Origin: SAR324 cluster bacterium
GTDB lineage: Bacteria > SAR324 > XYD2-FULL-50-16 > JAERRU01
Direction: 5' to 3'
Length of the DNA: 38,389 nucleotides
NCBI GenBank assembly: GCA_016735295.1
Contig: JAERRU010000026.1
Location: 1-38,389, forward strand
The notes below the pieces were generated by a model, which searched no databases, was not told the origin of the DNA, and worked only from the letters and a program-made list of their open reading frames with translations. Positions 8,918 to 17,649 of this stretch are shown piece after piece (position 1 is the stretch's first letter; each line of letters begins with the position of its first letter). The translations under genes were made by a program, and so were the position numbers.

Positions 8918-10903
8918 TTAATTCCCCACAACCCTGTTTCGCCCCGCTTGCTTGGAAGCATAAAGCCTAACATCAGCCACCTTAAAAAGAGTATCAGGAC
9001 TATCTCCATCTTTAGGGAAATTACTAACCCCAAAACTAGCCGTTAAATTACCTGATGGTTGCCTCATTTGATATTTAAATTTATGCTCTTCTATCGCTAA
9101 ACGTAACTTATTCGCAATCTCCATAACCGATTGAGGTAAGGCATTTATCAACACCACAATAAATTCTTCTCCTCCATAACGAGTCACATAATCAGTTGCT
9201 CTGACTTTATCTTTTAATAAATCAACAAATTCTCGCAGTAACCTATCCCCAGCCAGATGGCCATTAACATCATTATAATGCTTGAAATTATCTATATCAG
9301 CCATTATAAAACTCAAATATGTTCCATTTTTCTGGGCTTTCGCCAATTCAACCTTTATCAATTGATCGTAAAAAGAACGATTGAACGCCCCTGTTAAACT
9401 ATCTATCTCTGACGCTCGCCTCACGTTTTGCAATAAACTACCTAGTATTTTTAAATTGCGGGCGTTAGATATCATTTGAGCTAAGTAAATACTCAACTCC
9501 ACATCAGTAATTTCTTTTCTTAAAAAATTTATATTAAATAATTGAGAAACGTCATCAAGCTTATCAAATATATCATTAAATTGGCTAAATAAAACTATGT
9601 CCGGCCTCTTAGTCGGTGCACTAAGATATATAGACTCTATAATATCCCTTATATCAGGATCGCCATCGGCATAAAAATAAGGGTCCATAACCACAATATC
9701 AGGCTCAATATCAGCTACCATTCTGAGTGCTTCTTGAGGGTCACTCGCCTCAAATTTAGCCACATTTTGATCTAAATTCATCAAGGTATCCATGCAACGC
9801 TTTCTAGAATTCCAGTCTACATCAACGATCAAGCACACCACCTTATCTTTAGATGAATCCCTCCTCAGTAAAGGTAAGGTTAAATTTAATACCTTATTCT
9901 TCTCATCAAAACGTAAATTACCCCGATTCATATCAACTATATTATAGCAATTATAAAACATGCTATGCTCACCTGCATTATCACCATGAAATAAAAATTT
10001 CTTGTGGTCATCTGATATACTAGCAAAATCAAATTCTATATATACCTGGTTGCGGTCAGGCTTTTGAATTATCGCTACCTTTACCGGATCTATCTCAGGA
10101 AATTGTGAAGTAATAAATGATGCTATATTCTTAAATGCAAAGGCTAGCCAGTTTTGCTCTCCTCGAATTTTTAAATCATTCATATTGGAGGACTTAGTGA
10201 TAATAAATTTATCTTTACCTATCAATTTGGCCATATCATTGACCAAGCTAGACAAGCTCATATCATTAGATACGTTAACCGTATATTCATAGCGATCGCT
10301 TTGTAAAAGCTCGCTTTGCTGTAAATAAAAATTACGGAAATAATTGATTTGATTGCCAATATACTGCACCGCACTGTGAGAAAGAGAATTGCTCTCTTTT
10401 AAATCACCTAGCTGATCTTTTACGACCTCCACAAAACTTTTCATTTCATTGGAAAAATATATAAATTGCTTTATATTCTCTCGAGTGAAATTTCTAATAT
10501 ACTCACGAGGAATATCACTAAGCAAATCTATCATAAACCCGGTCGCATCAGTATTATGCAAAGTTACCAAAAAATAATTGGTAATCTTGTGCGAAAGCAT
10601 GCCCCCCAAGTTGAAACACCTCCCATAAAAGTCTTTATCGCTATTAATTAATGCAAAACTTTCAAATGAATTCTGCTTCTTTTTATTATCATCTAAGGCT
10701 TTTTTTAATTGATCATAAAAAATTGGAAAAATACTTGTAATATTTCGCTCTTTATTAATACCCGCCTTAGTGAGAAAATGATGAAAAATTCTATCTTGAT
10801 AAAGAATCTTTCCCGTCTGATCAACCAAAAATATAATATCTCTAAATTGAGAAAAATATTCTTGAGGGATATCCGATTCCCTATATTCTATTTTTTGCGT
10901 CAT
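8918..10903 (-). CDS. PAS - kinase-core-like - REC - GGDEF diguanylate cyclase
   Basis: A 661-residue protein ending in a GGDEF domain that makes c-di-GMP. The active site reads GGEEF at 577-581 and an allosteric inhibition site RATD lies at 568-571, exactly five residues before it, so activity and product feedback are expected. Upstream is a receiver-like domain (about 355-470) with acidic residues D361/D363, phospho-acceptor candidate D407 in VVMDPYF and K463 in FLRKE. Residues 15-120 look like a PAS sensor. Residues 165-350 resemble a histidine-kinase core (helical pair, then an ATPase-like fold ending LTLPLL), but I see no phospho-histidine box and no G-rich ATP lid. No transmembrane segment is evident. 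PleD has two receivers instead; this architecture differs. It is tightly followed by mltA. Confidence 0.9.
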   Translation of the reverse strand: MTQKIEYRESDIPQEYFSQFRDIIFLVDQTGKILYQDRIFHHFLTKAGINKERNITSIFPIFYDQLKKALDDNKKKQNSFESFALINSDKDFYGRCFNLGGMLSHKITNYFLVTLHNTDATGFMIDLLSDIPREYIRNFTRENIKQFIYFSNEMKSFVEVVKDQLGDLKESNSLSHSAVQYIGNQINYFRNFYLQQSELLQSDRYEYTVNVSNDMSLSSLVNDMAKLIGKDKFIITKSSNMNDLKIRGEQNWLAFAFKNIASFITSQFPEIDPVKVAIIQKPDRNQVYIEFDFASISDDHKKFLFHGDNAGEHSMFYNCYNIVDMNRGNLRFDEKNKVLNLTLPLLRRDSSKDKVVCLIVDVDWNSRKRCMDTLMNLDQNVAKFEASDPQEALRMVADIEPDIVVMDPYFYADGDPDIRDIIESIYLSAPTKRPDIVLFSQFNDIFDKLDDVSQLFNINFLRKEITDVELSIYLAQMISNARNLKILGSLLQNVRRASEIDSLTGAFNRSFYDQLIKVELAKAQKNGTYLSFIMADIDNFKHYNDVNGHLAGDRLLREFVDLLKDKVRATDYVTRYGGEEFIVVLINALPQSVMEIANKLRLAIEEHKFKYQMRQPSGNLTASFGVSNFPKDGDSPDTLFKVADVRLYASKQAGRNRVVGN

Positions 10904-10982
10904 AAACTACAAATTTTAACCAATAATTTATCTTTCTAGTATACTAATTATCAAAAATATTGATCGTTAATTATCTTAATAA

Positions 10983-12284
10983 TTAAACTACTCTTGCTAA
11001 TACTTGATCGCTTTTTGAATCGCTTTCTTTGATTATCGCAGGTAGTGCTATCTTATGATTAGTCGAAAATTGATAATCTTGAAAAACATGCTTAGCATCT
11101 AGCATTTGATAATTTCCATCAGACAAAAGATGTGAAGTGTCTTTAAGTCTATATGTATAATGACCGCATGTCCATATTCGGTAATTTCTCATGTGGGTGC
11201 AAAGACAAACCTTTCCCTCTACAATTATGGGAGTATTATTTTCTTTAGCAATCTTCTCTGCTTTCTCGTATGCATCAATATAACTGCACCGACCGGCTTT
11301 ATCTAATAAAAAACCATATGCTTCACAATTAGGCCGGACATACTTAGTAAGTCCAGGGCTATTTAGCAGTACCCTCATCGGATAACCAGTAGGAGAAAGC
11401 ATGGAAACAGATATATCTCTCTCATTAGCCTTAAAATAATGCTGCTTGGCAGCATCAGATAATCCACATTCCTTAGTAACCGTAAATCTTGTTGCCACCT
11501 GAACCGCAGAGGCTCCAATCTTTAAAAAATCCACCGCGTCAGTACCAGTAAACACTCCACCCGCAGGAATAACCGGAGTGTTAAGCCCTTTTTCCTTAAC
11601 AAATTTAAGAACGTCTTTAAATATTGTCTTTAAATTATATTCTTGCCAATCTAGCCCAAAACCTAAATGACCGCCCGCCAATGGTCCTTCTACAATGATA
11701 AAATCAGGCAACCTAGCTACCCGCTTAGCCCTAGCCAAAAAAATCTTTAACGCCCTAACCGATGATACAATTATACCAAATAATACATCGCGAAAACGTG
11801 GATTATCAGAAATCAATTCCAAACTACTCAAATGCAACCCAGCACTCAAAGTTATTCCCTCAATCCCGCTATCCATAGCGGCCTCAAGCCTAGCCTTTAA
11901 TGTTTCTCGTGGAGCGTTCATTTGTAGTTTTTCCATGCAATTAATAAATAATTTGCCTGGACCCTTTTTCTTAGAAACTACCCCCTCTATATATGTTCTA
12001 GTAGCTTTTTTAAGCTCAGTAATATCAAATTTTATTTTTGATTTATCAAAATTTAATTTATTATCTTTGTACTTATCTTGCTTATCTTTGGAATATTTTG
12101 TTTTATAATGCCGATCAGTCACCGTAGGCACCATAGCATCAGAAATATGGCCTATCCCCCCTAAGCGAGCGGCCTCAAGAGCTAATTCACTCGTTGATAT
12201 GTCAACCCCCATACCTCCTATCATTATAGGTACTAATTCTTTATTGGCTAACGTCCACCTAAAATCATCAACTTTTTCTTTCAT
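10983..12284 (-). CDS. Nitronate monooxygenase-like (2-nitropropane dioxygenase family) flavoenzyme
   Basis: A 433-residue TIM-barrel FMN enzyme of the NPD family. Marks are the opening PIMIGGMGVDIST (usual PI.QGGMG), a phosphate-binding region EGPLAGGHLGFG, then PVIPAGGVFTGTDAVDFLKIGASAVQVATRF, the FMN-phosphate loop. It is longer than classic enzymes (about 320-360). The C-terminal extension from about 330 contains several Cys/His residues (KVCLCTHMRNY, IWTCGHYTYRL), as in the longer NPD-like proteins found near polyketide or fatty-acid genes. The physiological substrate is unknown. A lysine-rich insertion at about residues 65-90 departs from the family. The ATG at 12284 has AGG seven bases upstream and is preferred to the TTG at 12299. 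It heads the minus-strand run, 79 bases before the diguanylate cyclase gene. Confidence 0.85.
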   Translation of the reverse strand: MKEKVDDFRWTLANKELVPIMIGGMGVDISTSELALEAARLGGIGHISDAMVPTVTDRHYKTKYSKDKQDKYKDNKLNFDKSKIKFDITELKKATRTYIEGVVSKKKGPGKLFINCMEKLQMNAPRETLKARLEAAMDSGIEGITLSAGLHLSSLELISDNPRFRDVLFGIIVSSVRALKIFLARAKRVARLPDFIIVEGPLAGGHLGFGLDWQEYNLKTIFKDVLKFVKEKGLNTPVIPAGGVFTGTDAVDFLKIGASAVQVATRFTVTKECGLSDAAKQHYFKANERDISVSMLSPTGYPMRVLLNSPGLTKYVRPNCEAYGFLLDKAGRCSYIDAYEKAEKIAKENNTPIIVEGKVCLCTHMRNYRIWTCGHYTYRLKDTSHLLSDGNYQMLDAKHVFQDYQFSTNHKIALPAIIKESDSKSDQVLARVV

Positions 12285-12665
12285 TATATACCTAACCAAC
12301 TCTATTAATTATCAATATAAGTACTATTAGAAAACCATCTCATTAACCAGCTATCACCACTACTTAAGGGTTTATAGATTAATAAATAGCCATATAACAA
12401 CAGTTATGTAATAGCAAAACTTTGGGTTAAGTAGTGGTATCATTTTAGTTATAAAATTGCAAACTTAATTACCGTTAAAATAATTAATTCTTTTATCAAT
12501 GTCTATTAACATGGTAAATACCACCCAGTTAGCCAATTATACCATATATTTATCCATTTTACCAGTAAAAAATATAGTTTATCATTTTTAACCCACTAGA
12601 GCACCACAATATAACCACCAACCAAAAATCTTAACTATTCTTATTTCCCTTATTGTTAATAAAAC
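12285..12665. other. Intergenic stretch, nothing recognised
   Basis: About 380 bases between two minus-strand genes. All frames are broken by stops and no RNA gene, hairpin with T-run or repeat stands out. It should hold the terminator of the ABC transporter gene's upstream neighbour region and the promoter of the NPD-like gene, but no convincing consensus is visible. Confidence 0.4.
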
Positions 12666-14438
12666 TTAATGTTGTAACCGGTAAGCGTCGGCATATATGC
12701 CCCCCATTTCTAAAAGCTGATCATGCGTGCCTTGTTCTGTTATTTTACCCCCATCTAGCACTAAAATACGATTAGCTTTTTTTAGTGTATTTATCTTATG
12801 TGATATTATTAAAAGTGAATCAGCGTATTTTTTTGATACTATCTGCTCAATTAAATAATTTTCGGTGGCATAATCTACAGCCGATAAAACATTATCCAAA
12901 ATTAATAACTTTTGCTTTCTAAAAAATGCTCGAGCAATGGTAACCCTTTGTTTTTGACCGCCAGATAAGGTTATGCCCTTTTCTCCTACCAATTCCATTT
13001 CTTTATTAGGAAATTGATCTATCTCCTCTCGTAAAGCGGCAGCATCTATTACTGCGGCTAGTTCTTCGGGGGTTATGTTATCTTTATCCCTATCAGCAGA
13101 GAGTAATATATTATCCTTAATGGTGGCCGAAAATAAAAAGGCGTCTTGAGAAACTGCTAAGACTATATTTCTCACACTATCTTCATCTATATCCACCATA
13201 TCAAGATCACCTATTTTTATCATTTCTCGATTAGTGGGCAAAATCTTACTTAAACAATATGCTAAAGTAGTTTTTCCTGAACCAACTTTGCCTAATACAC
13301 CGATTATTTCACCGGGCATTATTTTAAATGAAATATCGCAAAGAGCCATATTATCTGCTTTAGGATACTTAAACATAAGATTATTAATGGTAATCCCTTT
13401 ATCAAATTCAATAGCTAGCTCATCTGTTGTTGGTTTTAGCAATCCTTGCTCCCTTTGGGGCTGATGATAGACTGAATTAATGTTTTTTATAGCCACACTC
13501 CCTTGCTTAAATAAATTACTAAGCCACCCAATGCTAGCAATAGGAGGGGTTAAGAGCGTGATATAGCTCAAAAATGCCGCTAAATCCCCTACTGAAAAAT
13601 TGGAGCTTAGTAAAGATGTTCCTACTACGGCAAATACAATGATTTTTAAAACATTCTCCAAATTAATTAATATCGGGCGGCTAATAAGACTAGCTCGCAT
13701 AATGCCTATAGTGCTATGTAGTAAGGCGGCATTATGTTCATTAAATTTAATTTTGCTCCAAGGTTCTATTTGATAACTTTTAATAACATCAAACCCATTA
13801 AGCACCGAGATACTGAAAGTAGAAATTTTTTGTAAATCTTGTGATCGTTTTTTAGTATAATGGATAACATAATAAATACCAATTCTAACCACCACTACCC
13901 CCACAAATAAGGGTATCAAGCAATATAAAGTTAGTTTTGGTGAAATTGCCCACATACTAATTGGGGCTAATGTGAACATAAAAATCAAATTAATTGATTG
14001 CAACAACCCAAATCCATAAAGAAGCCTTACATAAACTATATCGTTATTTAATATTGATAGGATACTGCCTGGTGGTTTCTCTGCGTAGTATTCTGATTTT
14101 ATCCTATTTAATTTTTTATATATTATATTTTTAATATCGGATTCTACCCTTCTAGCGGGATTAAAAAATAAAACCCGAGAAAAAGTCCTCGCCGTTACCA
14201 CCAAAAAAGAAAATAGCACCACCATAGAAAGTACATTAGTTAACTCATTATTATCTATTTTATCGGCAGATTGAATAATATCAAAGGCTTCTTTAAGATA
14301 AAGAGGAATTTTTAATACTATAAAATTGGTAAATGCTAGCAGTATAATACCCGTAAAATAATAGTATTTCTGTTGCCAAGCAAGCTTGATATACCAAAAA
14401 TAGTTGCTTTTTGTGGTCGTGTGAATTTTTTTTTCCAA
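12666..14438 (-). CDS. ABC exporter half-transporter (fused membrane and ATPase domains)
   Basis: A 590-residue protein with about six membrane segments in residues 25-310 and an ATPase domain from about 345. ATPase marks: Walker A GKVGSGKTT at 383-391, Q-loop Q431, signature LSGGQ at 491-495, Walker B LLILD at 511-515 and H-loop H547. The layout matches the MdlA/MdlB and multidrug/lipid exporter group, which works as dimers. The residue after the Walker B Asp, normally the catalytic Glu, is Asn516 (LLILDNVLSAVD). Such changes are typical of the degenerate site of heterodimeric exporters, yet no partner gene lies nearby. The only usable start is TTG at 14438; no Shine-Dalgarno is evident. Substrate unknown. 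Divergent from ilvN across 220 bases. Confidence 0.88.
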   Translation of the reverse strand: MEKKIHTTTKSNYFWYIKLAWQQKYYYFTGIILLAFTNFIVLKIPLYLKEAFDIIQSADKIDNNELTNVLSMVVLFSFLVVTARTFSRVLFFNPARRVESDIKNIIYKKLNRIKSEYYAEKPPGSILSILNNDIVYVRLLYGFGLLQSINLIFMFTLAPISMWAISPKLTLYCLIPLFVGVVVVRIGIYYVIHYTKKRSQDLQKISTFSISVLNGFDVIKSYQIEPWSKIKFNEHNAALLHSTIGIMRASLISRPILINLENVLKIIVFAVVGTSLLSSNFSVGDLAAFLSYITLLTPPIASIGWLSNLFKQGSVAIKNINSVYHQPQREQGLLKPTTDELAIEFDKGITINNLMFKYPKADNMALCDISFKIMPGEIIGVLGKVGSGKTTLAYCLSKILPTNREMIKIGDLDMVDIDEDSVRNIVLAVSQDAFLFSATIKDNILLSADRDKDNITPEELAAVIDAAALREEIDQFPNKEMELVGEKGITLSGGQKQRVTIARAFFRKQKLLILDNVLSAVDYATENYLIEQIVSKKYADSLLIISHKINTLKKANRILVLDGGKITEQGTHDQLLEMGGIYADAYRLQH

Positions 14439-14661
14439 TGTTGAAAAAATTTTAAAACTAGTAGTTTATATTTTGTAAGATATATTTACCTTAACAAAAT
14501 TAACTCAATTTGCTATAAACATCTAATAAAAAAAATACTATATTGCTTAAATAAAGTAAATTAAATTTAGCCAACATAACAAACAATTGCTAACCTACAA
14601 ATAGTTAATGAATTATTAGTTACTCATAAAATAAACTATAAATTAGCAGTTTTAAATTTTG

Positions 14662-15189
14662 ATGATGGGAGAAAATCACACGCAAATAATTTCAATAGAA
14701 GTTGAAGATAAGCCAGGAGTAATGACTCGTATCTCAGCTTTATTTTCCCGTAGAGGCTTTAACATAAAAAGCTTGAGCGTGGGTAATACCCATGAAAACG
14801 AAATTAGTCGCTTTACCATAGTAACCAAAGGCGGCGACGCTGTAATAGAACAAATTAGAAAGCAATGTCAAAAAATAATTAATGTGTTAAAAGTTCACCA
14901 GCTACAACCTGAAGATTGCGTGCTACGTGAATTTACCATCATTAAATTAAAATTAGTGGGCACAGAAAACACCGACGACACCAAAGATGATAAAGCCATC
15001 TATAATACATTAGATCTTTATGGAGGAAGATTATTAGATATCTCTCAACAGATGTTGATTGTTGAATTTTCTGGCTCAGAAGAAAAAATAGATAATATAT
15101 ATAAAAAATTGCCCCCAGCTCAAATTATAGAATCTATCAGAACAGGAAAGGTGGGCATGCTTAAAGGAACTAACAAAAAAATTAAATAG
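14662..15189 (+). CDS. ilvN: Acetolactate synthase small (regulatory) subunit
   Basis: A 175-residue protein with an N-terminal ACT domain: ISIEVEDKPGVMTRISALFSRRGFNIKSLSVG at about 10-41 is the family signature that forms the valine-binding feedback site. The C-terminal half (LREFTIIKLKL, then LDLYGGRLLDISQQMLIVEFSG) is the usual second domain. It activates the catalytic subunit IlvB/IlvI, which makes acetolactate for branched-chain amino acids. The catalytic subunit gene is not in this window; normally it lies directly upstream of ilvN, but here the upstream gene is a divergent ABC exporter. Two adjacent ATGs (14662 and 14665) could start it; neither has a clear ribosome site. lepA starts 25 bases after its stop and may be co-transcribed. 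Confidence 0.93.
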   Translation: MMGENHTQIISIEVEDKPGVMTRISALFSRRGFNIKSLSVGNTHENEISRFTIVTKGGDAVIEQIRKQCQKIINVLKVHQLQPEDCVLREFTIIKLKLVGTENTDDTKDDKAIYNTLDLYGGRLLDISQQMLIVEFSGSEEKIDNIYKKLPPAQIIESIRTGKVGMLKGTNKKIK

Positions 15190-15214
15190 TATTTTTATTA
15201 TAATATTTTTATTA

Positions 15215-17017
15215 ATGATAACAGAGTTAATTCGAAATTTTTGCATTATCGCCCACATAGATCACGGTAAATCAACCCTAGCTGATCGATTATTGGAAAT
15301 GACTGGAGCTATCTCTTCAAGAGAAAAAAAAGCTCAATTTTTAGATAATTTAGACATAGAGCGAGAAAGAGGCATCACGGTAAAGGCGCAAACTGTATCT
15401 TTAAAATATAAAGCAAAAAATGGAACTACCTATTTACTAAATTTAATTGATACTCCCGGCCATGTAGATTTCACCTATGAAGTATCTCAATCAATTAAAG
15501 CCTGTGAAGGAGCCCTGCTGATTGTGGACGCAGCTCAAGGTGTGCAGGCCCAAACGGTGGCTAATGTTTATTTGGCGGTGGCTGATGATTTAGAAATTTT
15601 GCCCGTAATTAATAAAATCGATTTACCAGCAGCTGAGCCAAAGCGGGTGTTAGCTGAAATTGAAAATTTAATTGGCCTAGATACAAGTGAAGCGGTAGAA
15701 GTTAGTGCAAAAAGTGGATTGGGGGTTGATAAATTATTAGAAGAAATAATCAAAACTGTTCCCCCTCCCAAAGGAGATCCTGAAAAACCTCTTTTGGCTT
15801 TAATCTTTGATTCTTGGTTTGACGCTTATTTAGGAGTAGTCGTGCTATTTCGAGTTTTTGATGGAGAGGTGAGTGTAAATGATAGAATAATTTTGATGTC
15901 TAATGAGAAGCAGTATATTGTGACGAGCTTAGGCAAACATACCCCTCATAAAAAGAATTTTGATAAGATTGGGGTAGGGGAAACGGGATTTTTTACTGCT
16001 TCTATCAAGGATTTATCAGATGTGCGAGTGGGTGATAGTGTTACCTTGGTAAAAAATCCTACCCCCAAAGCATTACCTGGATACGCTCCTATTAAGTCTA
16101 TGGTATTTAGTGGGCTTTACCCTGTTGATACTGATGATTATAATAGCCTAAAATCTGCTATGGCTAAATTATCGTTAAATGACGCTTCTATAAATTATGA
16201 AGCTGAATCATCTACCGCGTTAGGATTTGGGTTTAGGTGTGGATTTTTAGGATTATTGCATTTAGAAATCGTTCAAGAGAGATTAGAAAAGGAATTTGAT
16301 TTAAATATAATTCTCACTAATCCTTCGGTAGTTTTTAAGGTGATTGATCATAAATCGCGAGAAATTGAAGTAGATAACCCAGTAAAGCTTCCTCCACCGC
16401 AAAACATCAAACAAATAAAAGAACCCTATGTTTGTGGAACCATTTTAACTCCTAGTAAGTATATAGGCGGGGTGATGAAGCTGGCGATAGACAAAAGGGC
16501 TATTCAAAAAAGTTTAGAATATTTAAGCACTGATCGGGCTATTTTAAAATTTGAATTTCCGTTAAGTGAAATTTTAATAGATTTTTATGACCAATTAAAA
16601 ACTCTTACTGAGGGCTACGCATCTTTTGATTATGAATTAATTGATTATCGAGCGGGCAAGATGGTGCGACTAGATATTTTAATTAATGGAGAATTGATTG
16701 ACGCTTTATCTTTAATTGCACATAAAGACAAAATTCGTGAAAATGGTTTATTTTTCACCAAACAATTAAAAAGTGTAATTCCTCGACAAATGTTTGAAGT
16801 TAGCATTCAAGCGGCGTTAGGAGCTAAAATTATCGCCCGTGAAACTATCTCTGCTCTGCGTAAAAATGTTACTGCTAAATGCTATGGAGGTGATATTACC
16901 AGAAAAAGAAAATTACTAGAAAAACAAAAACGGGGGAAAAAACGTATGAAACAATTGGGCACAGTTGAGGTGCCAAAGGAGGCATTTTTGAGTCTTTTAA
17001 GATTTACTAAATCTTAA
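15215..17017 (+). CDS. lepA: Elongation factor 4 (LepA), translational GTPase
   Basis: A 600-residue protein, the standard LepA length. GTPase motifs: G1 AHIDHGKST near residue 13, the switch segment RERGITVKAQ, G3 DTPGHVDF, G4 NKIDLP and G5 SAKSG. The LepA-specific C-terminal domain is intact, including GGDITRKRKLLEKQKRGKKR, which enters the ribosomal peptidyl-transferase region, and the ending EAFLSLLRF. It acts on stalled or mistranslocated ribosomes and in initiation-complex assembly. The ATG at 15215 gives the usual family N-terminus. It is probably co-transcribed with ilvN. Its 3' end runs into the tandem repeat array that separates it from the convergent fliF gene. Confidence 0.97.
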   Translation: MITELIRNFCIIAHIDHGKSTLADRLLEMTGAISSREKKAQFLDNLDIERERGITVKAQTVSLKYKAKNGTTYLLNLIDTPGHVDFTYEVSQSIKACEGALLIVDAAQGVQAQTVANVYLAVADDLEILPVINKIDLPAAEPKRVLAEIENLIGLDTSEAVEVSAKSGLGVDKLLEEIIKTVPPPKGDPEKPLLALIFDSWFDAYLGVVVLFRVFDGEVSVNDRIILMSNEKQYIVTSLGKHTPHKKNFDKIGVGETGFFTASIKDLSDVRVGDSVTLVKNPTPKALPGYAPIKSMVFSGLYPVDTDDYNSLKSAMAKLSLNDASINYEAESSTALGFGFRCGFLGLLHLEIVQERLEKEFDLNIILTNPSVVFKVIDHKSREIEVDNPVKLPPPQNIKQIKEPYVCGTILTPSKYIGGVMKLAIDKRAIQKSLEYLSTDRAILKFEFPLSEILIDFYDQLKTLTEGYASFDYELIDYRAGKMVRLDILINGELIDALSLIAHKDKIRENGLFFTKQLKSVIPRQMFEVSIQAALGAKIIARETISALRKNVTAKCYGGDITRKRKLLEKQKRGKKRMKQLGTVEVPKEAFLSLLRFTKS

Positions 17018-17033
17018 AACTCTCATTATATCT

Positions 17034-17618
17034 GGTTTTAAGCTAATTTTGCTGTTAGACGTCCATATTTTGTTATCTATTATTAGACGCTCACCTAACG
17101 AATGCTAAATATAATTTTTAGCTAGTTTTCATATTAGACGTCAATATTTTGTCATCTATTATTAGACGCTCACCTAACGAATGCTAAATATAATTTTTAG
17201 CTAGTTTTCATAATTAGACGTCCATATTTTGTCATCTATTATATAGACGCTCACCTAACGAATGCTAAATATAATTTTTAGCTAGTTTTCATATTAGACG
17301 TCCATATTTTGTCATCTATTATATAGACGCTCACCTAACGAATGCTAAATATGATTTTTAGCTAGTTTTCATATTATACGTCCATATTTTGTTATCTATT
17401 ATTAGACGCTCACCGAATACTAAATATAATTTTTAGCTAGTTTTCATATTAGACGTCCATATTTTGTTATCTATTATTAGACGCTCACCGAATAATAAAT
17501 ATAATTTTTAGCTAGTTTTCATATTAGACGTCCATATTTTGTTATCTATTATTAGACGCTCACCTAACGAATACTAAATATAATTTTTAGCTAGTTTTCA
17601 TATTAGACGTCCATATTA
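17034..17618. repeat. Tandem repeat array, seven units of 75-80 bp plus partial ends
   Basis: Units begin with TTAGACGTCCATATTTTG (or near variants) at 17055, 17134, 17214, 17294, 17374, 17449 and 17524, with a truncated eighth at 17603. Spacing is 79, 80, 80, 80, 75, 75 and 79 bases. A diverged partial copy (17034-17054) precedes the first. The 75-base units share a small deletion (CACCGAAT for CACCTAACGAAT). Most units contain the inverted repeat GCTAAA-7 bases-TTTAGC followed by TAGTTTT, e.g. 17104-17122, a weak terminator-like hairpin. The unit length is not a multiple of three and no frame stays open. The array fills the gap between convergent lepA and fliF. It is not CRISPR: there are no unique spacers. 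Confidence 0.95.
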
Positions 17619-17649
17619 CGCAATCCATAATAACCGCCACACCCCAATA

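Noticed and set aside
11695-12108. A 137-residue plus-strand frame
   Set aside because: It is antisense to the NPD-like flavoenzyme, whose FMN motifs are unmistakable; it has no domain marks of its own.
17034-17618. CRISPR array
   Set aside because: The whole 75-80 base unit is conserved; there are no unique spacers between short repeats and no cas genes nearby.
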